In this document: piece after piece, positions 61,285 to 64,000 of the stretch
Layout: every line of letters begins with the position of its first letter
Numbering within the stretch: the first letter of the stretch is position 1
Source: an uncultured Oceanobacter sp.
GTDB lineage: Bacteria; Pseudomonadota; Gammaproteobacteria; Pseudomonadales; Oceanobacteraceae
DNA length: 64,000 bases
NCBI GenBank assembly: GCA_913061185.1
Contig: CAJXTI010000009.1
Location: 1-64,000, forward strand
Direction of reading: 5' to 3'
Program-made: the position numbers and the translations under genes
The notes under the pieces: model-generated
Databases searched by the model: none
What the model was told of the DNA's origin: nothing
Seen by the model: the letters and a program-made list of their open reading frames with translations, nothing else

Positions 61285-61809
61285 TCAAGCCATGCCGGGC
61301 GATACCGACTGTTCATTCAAACGGTGATAAGCACGGTTGAAATACATCAATCCGGCTTCCGCATTACCGATACGAAGCTCGCTGATACGGCAATAAAAAA
61401 CGCTGTGGGAGCCCATTTCATGGCTCTCGTGAATACGACAATCGAAGTTGACCAGCGCCTGCTCCAGCGCCGGAGCGCCGGTTTCCAGGCAACTCCAATG
61501 ATGTTTGGCGAAGCGTTGTTCGCTCGTGAGATCGCGATTGGCAAAATCCCCGGACACATCCAGATGCGCAGAACTCAGCACGTTCACACACAACACGCCG
61601 TTGCTTTTGAAGTGATCATGCGCAAAGGAATTGCGGTTCATGCACACCAGCAAGGTGGGTGGCTCATCTGTCACACTGGTCACGGCGGTGGCGGTAAAAC
61701 CAAACCGGCCAGCGTCACCATCGGTAGTGATCACAGTGACGGCACCACCCAGCAGGGACATGCCATTACGAAACAATCGGGTATCAACCATGGGGAATTC
61801 CTCAGTCAT
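61285..61809 (-). CDS. Flavin reductase-family protein (HpaC-like)
   Basis: 174 residues of the split-barrel FMN-binding family. GMSLLGGAVTVITTDGDAGRFGFTATAVTSVTDEPPTLLVCMNR is the classic N-terminal pattern (flavin-contact TATA and VTSV), and the closing GLMYFNRAYHRL fits. Such enzymes supply reduced flavin to two-component monooxygenases. No large monooxygenase partner is in the window, so it may serve a gene beyond the right end. Ten bases after the reductase gene. Confidence 0.87.
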   Translation of the reverse strand: MTEEFPMVDTRLFRNGMSLLGGAVTVITTDGDAGRFGFTATAVTSVTDEPPTLLVCMNRNSFAHDHFKSNGVLCVNVLSSAHLDVSGDFANRDLTSEQRFAKHHWSCLETGAPALEQALVNFDCRIHESHEMGSHSVFYCRISELRIGNAEAGLMYFNRAYHRLNEQSVSPGMA

Positions 61810-61818
61810 TCAGCCGGC

Positions 61819-62778
61819 TCAGATATCGAGTACCAGCCGGGGGGATTTGGCGCGTGAACAACACAACAGCATCTGGTCGTTGTCCTCTTTCTCTTCGTCG
61901 GTCAGGAAGACGTCGCGGTGATCCGGGATACCTTCCAGCACATCGCACAGACAGGTGCCACAAGTGCCCTGCTCACACGACACTTTCACCTTCAGGCCCG
62001 CTTCGGTCAGGGCCTGGGCGATGCTCTGGTGCTCACCGACGGTGACGCTGAGGTCGCTGGCTGCGGCGTACACTTCAAAGCTGCTGCCGCCGGTTTCAAC
62101 CTCAACCTGGAAGAATTCTTTATGGATACGCTCATCGGCAAAACCCTTGCTGCGGGCAGTCGCCATCACCCACTCCATAAATCCGGCCGGGCCGCAGGTG
62201 TACATATGGGTGGTGTTATCGGAGCCAGCGAAGACCGCCTCCAGATTCACCCCGACGCCGTCGTGTTCGTCGTCAAAGTGGCAGTGCACCTGCTCGGCAA
62301 AGGCGCTGCTGGTGAGGTCATCGATAAACGCGCAGGAGCTGCGGGAGCGACCGCAGTACCACAGCTCAAACGGCTTGTTGGCGGCGTGCAGGGCATAAGC
62401 CATGGCGATCATCGGAGTGATGCCAATGCCGCCACCGATCAGAATCGAACGGCCGTCCGTCTGAGCCAACGGAAACAGGTTACGCGGAGCGCTGATTTGC
62501 AGTTCGGTGCCTTCAAACAGACGCTCGTGCACAGCAACAGAGCCACCACGAGAAGCGGGATCTTTTAATACACCCACCCGATAGGCGGAGACGTCAGCCG
62601 GGTCGTTACACAGTGAATACTGACGAATCAGATCATCACCCAGATGCAAATCGATATGGGCACCGGCGTCAAAACCGGGCAGCGGCTGGCCTTGTGGGTC
62701 GACCAGCTCCAGGGTAATAACACCTGGGGTGTGCTGTTCGCGCTTGCGGACGACGACCGTGAGCAGCTCGTCTGTCAT
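61819..62778 (-). CDS. VanB/PDR-type oxidoreductase of a ring hydroxylase
   Basis: 319 residues from MTDELLTVVV (GGAGA about nine bases upstream; longer frame rejected). FMN-binding domain (IRQYSLCNDP), NAD domain (ILIGGGIGITPMIAMA, MYTCGPAGFMEW) and a C-terminal plant-type 2Fe-2S ferredoxin (CEQGTCGTCLCDVLEG, then DQMLLCCSRA). This domain order matches phthalate dioxygenase reductase and vanillate demethylase VanB. It should pass electrons from NADH to the dioxygenase whose beta subunit lies upstream. Confidence 0.92.
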   Translation of the reverse strand: MTDELLTVVVRKREQHTPGVITLELVDPQGQPLPGFDAGAHIDLHLGDDLIRQYSLCNDPADVSAYRVGVLKDPASRGGSVAVHERLFEGTELQISAPRNLFPLAQTDGRSILIGGGIGITPMIAMAYALHAANKPFELWYCGRSRSSCAFIDDLTSSAFAEQVHCHFDDEHDGVGVNLEAVFAGSDNTTHMYTCGPAGFMEWVMATARSKGFADERIHKEFFQVEVETGGSSFEVYAAASDLSVTVGEHQSIAQALTEAGLKVKVSCEQGTCGTCLCDVLEGIPDHRDVFLTDEEKEDNDQMLLCCSRAKSPRLVLDI

Positions 62779-62941
62779 GTGTATTCTCCATCCGGCCACG
62801 CCGGCTTTACTGTCGAAATCGTGCGGCTTGGTCGCAAGAAAAAGCCTTGTTGTGTGGTGTTTCTCGGGCAAGCCCGCGCCTGGGAGTGGCAAGTCAAGCA
62901 AGCCACTCTCACGGCTATCAGGTCGGGTTTGAGGCGATCGT

Positions 62942-63697
62942 TTAGCGCATAAACAAGCCGCCGTTCACATCCCAGGTAGTACCGGTGGTGAAGTAGGCTT
63001 GCGGGCTGGCCAGCTGCACGACCACATCGCCAATAAAATCGGCGTCGCCGAGTTTTCCGACCGGGATGTTGGCCAACAGGCCAGGCAGGCGCTCTGCTGG
63101 TACGAGGGCTTTCACCATCGGAGAATCGATCGGGCCAGGGGCAATGGCGTTGACGGTGACACCGCCGCCAGCAAGTTCTTTGGCGAACACCTTGGTGAGG
63201 GTCAGAATGCCGCCCTTGGAGGCCGCATAGTGAGCACCGGTACTGGTGCCGCCGTTCTGTCCGGCCAGCGATGACATGTTGATAATGCGGCCATAGCCTT
63301 GTTTGGCCATGTAACCGCCCAGCACCTGACAACCGGCAAAGGTGCCGCCGAGGTTGATATTCACCACCTGGTTAAATTCTTCAAGGGTGATATCCATCAC
63401 CGGAGTAGCACGGGTGACCGCAGCGTTATTGACCAGAACCTGCAGGCTACCCCACTGTTCCAGTACCACCGCGAGGGCGCTCTCAAAATCGCATTTGTGA
63501 GCGACGTTGAGGGCCACCGCCATCGCTGTTTCACCACGGATATCCAGTTCGCTGGCAGCGGCCTGGGCGGCGGCCAGATGAATATCACTCAGCACCACCT
63601 TGTAACCAGCGCCATGCAGACGCCGGGCAATATGATTGCCCAGCCCCTGGGCAGCACCGGTCACCAGGGCAACCTGAGTCGTTACAGAATCCGTCAT
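62942..63697 (-). CDS. SDR-family dehydrogenase
   Basis: 251 residues. Classical SDR: cofactor motif VTGAAQGLG (near 13), NNAA, catalytic Ser in NMSSLAG and Y-x-x-x-K in HYAASKGG, PG motif IAPGPIDSPM. In a ring-hydroxylase operon it could oxidise the cis-diol product, although bona fide cis-diol dehydrogenases of other types exist; an alternative is a side-chain alcohol dehydrogenase. Lies 32 bp after the dioxygenase beta gene, with two small hairpins in the 163-bp spacer that follows. Confidence 0.9.
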   Translation of the reverse strand: MTDSVTTQVALVTGAAQGLGNHIARRLHGAGYKVVLSDIHLAAAQAAASELDIRGETAMAVALNVAHKCDFESALAVVLEQWGSLQVLVNNAAVTRATPVMDITLEEFNQVVNINLGGTFAGCQVLGGYMAKQGYGRIINMSSLAGQNGGTSTGAHYAASKGGILTLTKVFAKELAGGGVTVNAIAPGPIDSPMVKALVPAERLPGLLANIPVGKLGDADFIGDVVVQLASPQAYFTTGTTWDVNGGLFMR

Positions 63698-63729
63698 GGA
63701 GTTATCCTTTCGCGGTTACCGATCGATCG

Positions 63730-64000
63730 TTAGAAAATAAAGCTGACTGTGCGCAAGAAGCCGTCGGCATGCAGCAGCTTCACAACTTTCTGGTCGATAT
63801 AAAAGCCATCACTGGTGGGCTTCAGGCGGTACTCAATGTTGGCCGGGTAAGTCACCAGCTTGCCGTGACGCAGCTCGTTCAGCGTCATGGCACAGCGGAC
63901 AACCACCTGGTTTTCGTCGGCTTCGAGAACACGAATACGGGACATCATGCGCACGGTGTAACCCACCGCATCAGCCGAAACCGATTCACCATTTTCCAGC
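63730..64000 (-). CDS. Ring-hydroxylating dioxygenase, beta subunit (C-terminal part)
   Basis: The frame enters from the right edge and ends at 63730, about 90 codons. Seen sequence (GYTVRMMSRIRVLEADENQ, LVTYPANIEYRLKPTSDGFYIDQKVVKLL, ending LRTVSFIF) matches the C-terminal sheet of the NTF2-like beta subunits of Rieske dioxygenases. The ATG/GTG codons inside are not real starts. The alpha (Rieske) subunit is presumably upstream, beyond the window. Confidence 0.82.
   Translation of the reverse strand, partial: LENGESVSADAVGYTVRMMSRIRVLEADENQVVVRCAMTLNELRHGKLVTYPANIEYRLKPTSDGFYIDQKVVKLLHADGFLRTVSFIF

Overview
The window is one end of a draft contig from a gammaproteobacterium of the Pseudomonadales/Oceanospirillales type. 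The gene order icd (monomeric) - cspD - clpS - clpA - infA - bpt - aat - ftsK - lolA - rarA - crcB - serS - cysG - tus genes, together with nudJ - mnmA - hflD and gacA - uvrC, is the order I know from Pseudomonas-like genomes. NhaA, ProVWX, an OprD-type porin and a marine-style aromatic cluster also fit a halotolerant heterotroph. The first 47 bases are not genomic: they match an Illumina/Nextera adapter, so the left edge is a library artefact that truncates uvrC.

Layout. 0-6 kb: uvrC (partial) and gacA, then a Pat-type protein acetyltransferase divergent from an HDAC-family deacetylase, then tRNA-Ser(UGA). 6-10.5 kb: a 2-Cys peroxiredoxin with two possible starts and the proVWX betaine uptake operon. 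10.8-33 kb: conserved housekeeping genes. These are tusDCBE-ybiB, cysG/serS/crcB/rarA/lolA/ftsK on the minus strand, aat-bpt-infA, clpA-clpS/cspD, icd, rluE, nudJ-mnmA-hflD-dusA and a periplasmic rhodanese. TusBCDE and MnmA belong to the same tRNA 2-thiouridine pathway, although their genes are 18 kb apart. 33-48 kb is more mosaic: an MksFEB (JetABC-like) condensin operon without a JetD nuclease, an MTHFR-like protein that appears to lack the catalytic Glu, nhaA, a glutaredoxin, and a two-gene RND efflux operon behind a dyad operator candidate.

47.7-57.5 kb looks like an accessory island. It holds a frameshifted recombinase-like remnant on the left, a complete type I (EcoR124-like) restriction-modification operon hsdM-hsdS-fic-hsdR with a Fic protein embedded between hsdS and hsdR, a small XRE regulator, and an N-terminally deleted AraC regulator on the right. 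HsdS carries four copies of a 4-residue repeat in the position that sets the DNA spacer in EcoR124-type enzymes.

57.5-64 kb is a catabolic cluster on the minus strand: the beta subunit of a ring-hydroxylating dioxygenase (runs off the right end), an SDR dehydrogenase, a VanB-type reductase, a flavin reductase, an OprD-like porin interrupted by an in-frame amber codon, a secreted alpha/beta hydrolase and an FMN-dependent alpha-hydroxyacid dehydrogenase. It looks designed for uptake and oxidation of an aromatic acid of unknown identity.

Two patterns cut across genes. First, perfect short tandem duplications of 12-15 bp occur in frame in at least five proteins (ProV, MksE, the efflux adaptor, Fic, HsdS) and also in several spacers. 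Second, a roughly 65-bp element with inverted ends occurs at least twice, upstream of lolA and upstream of the condensin region. No CRISPR array, rRNA or complete insertion sequence was seen.
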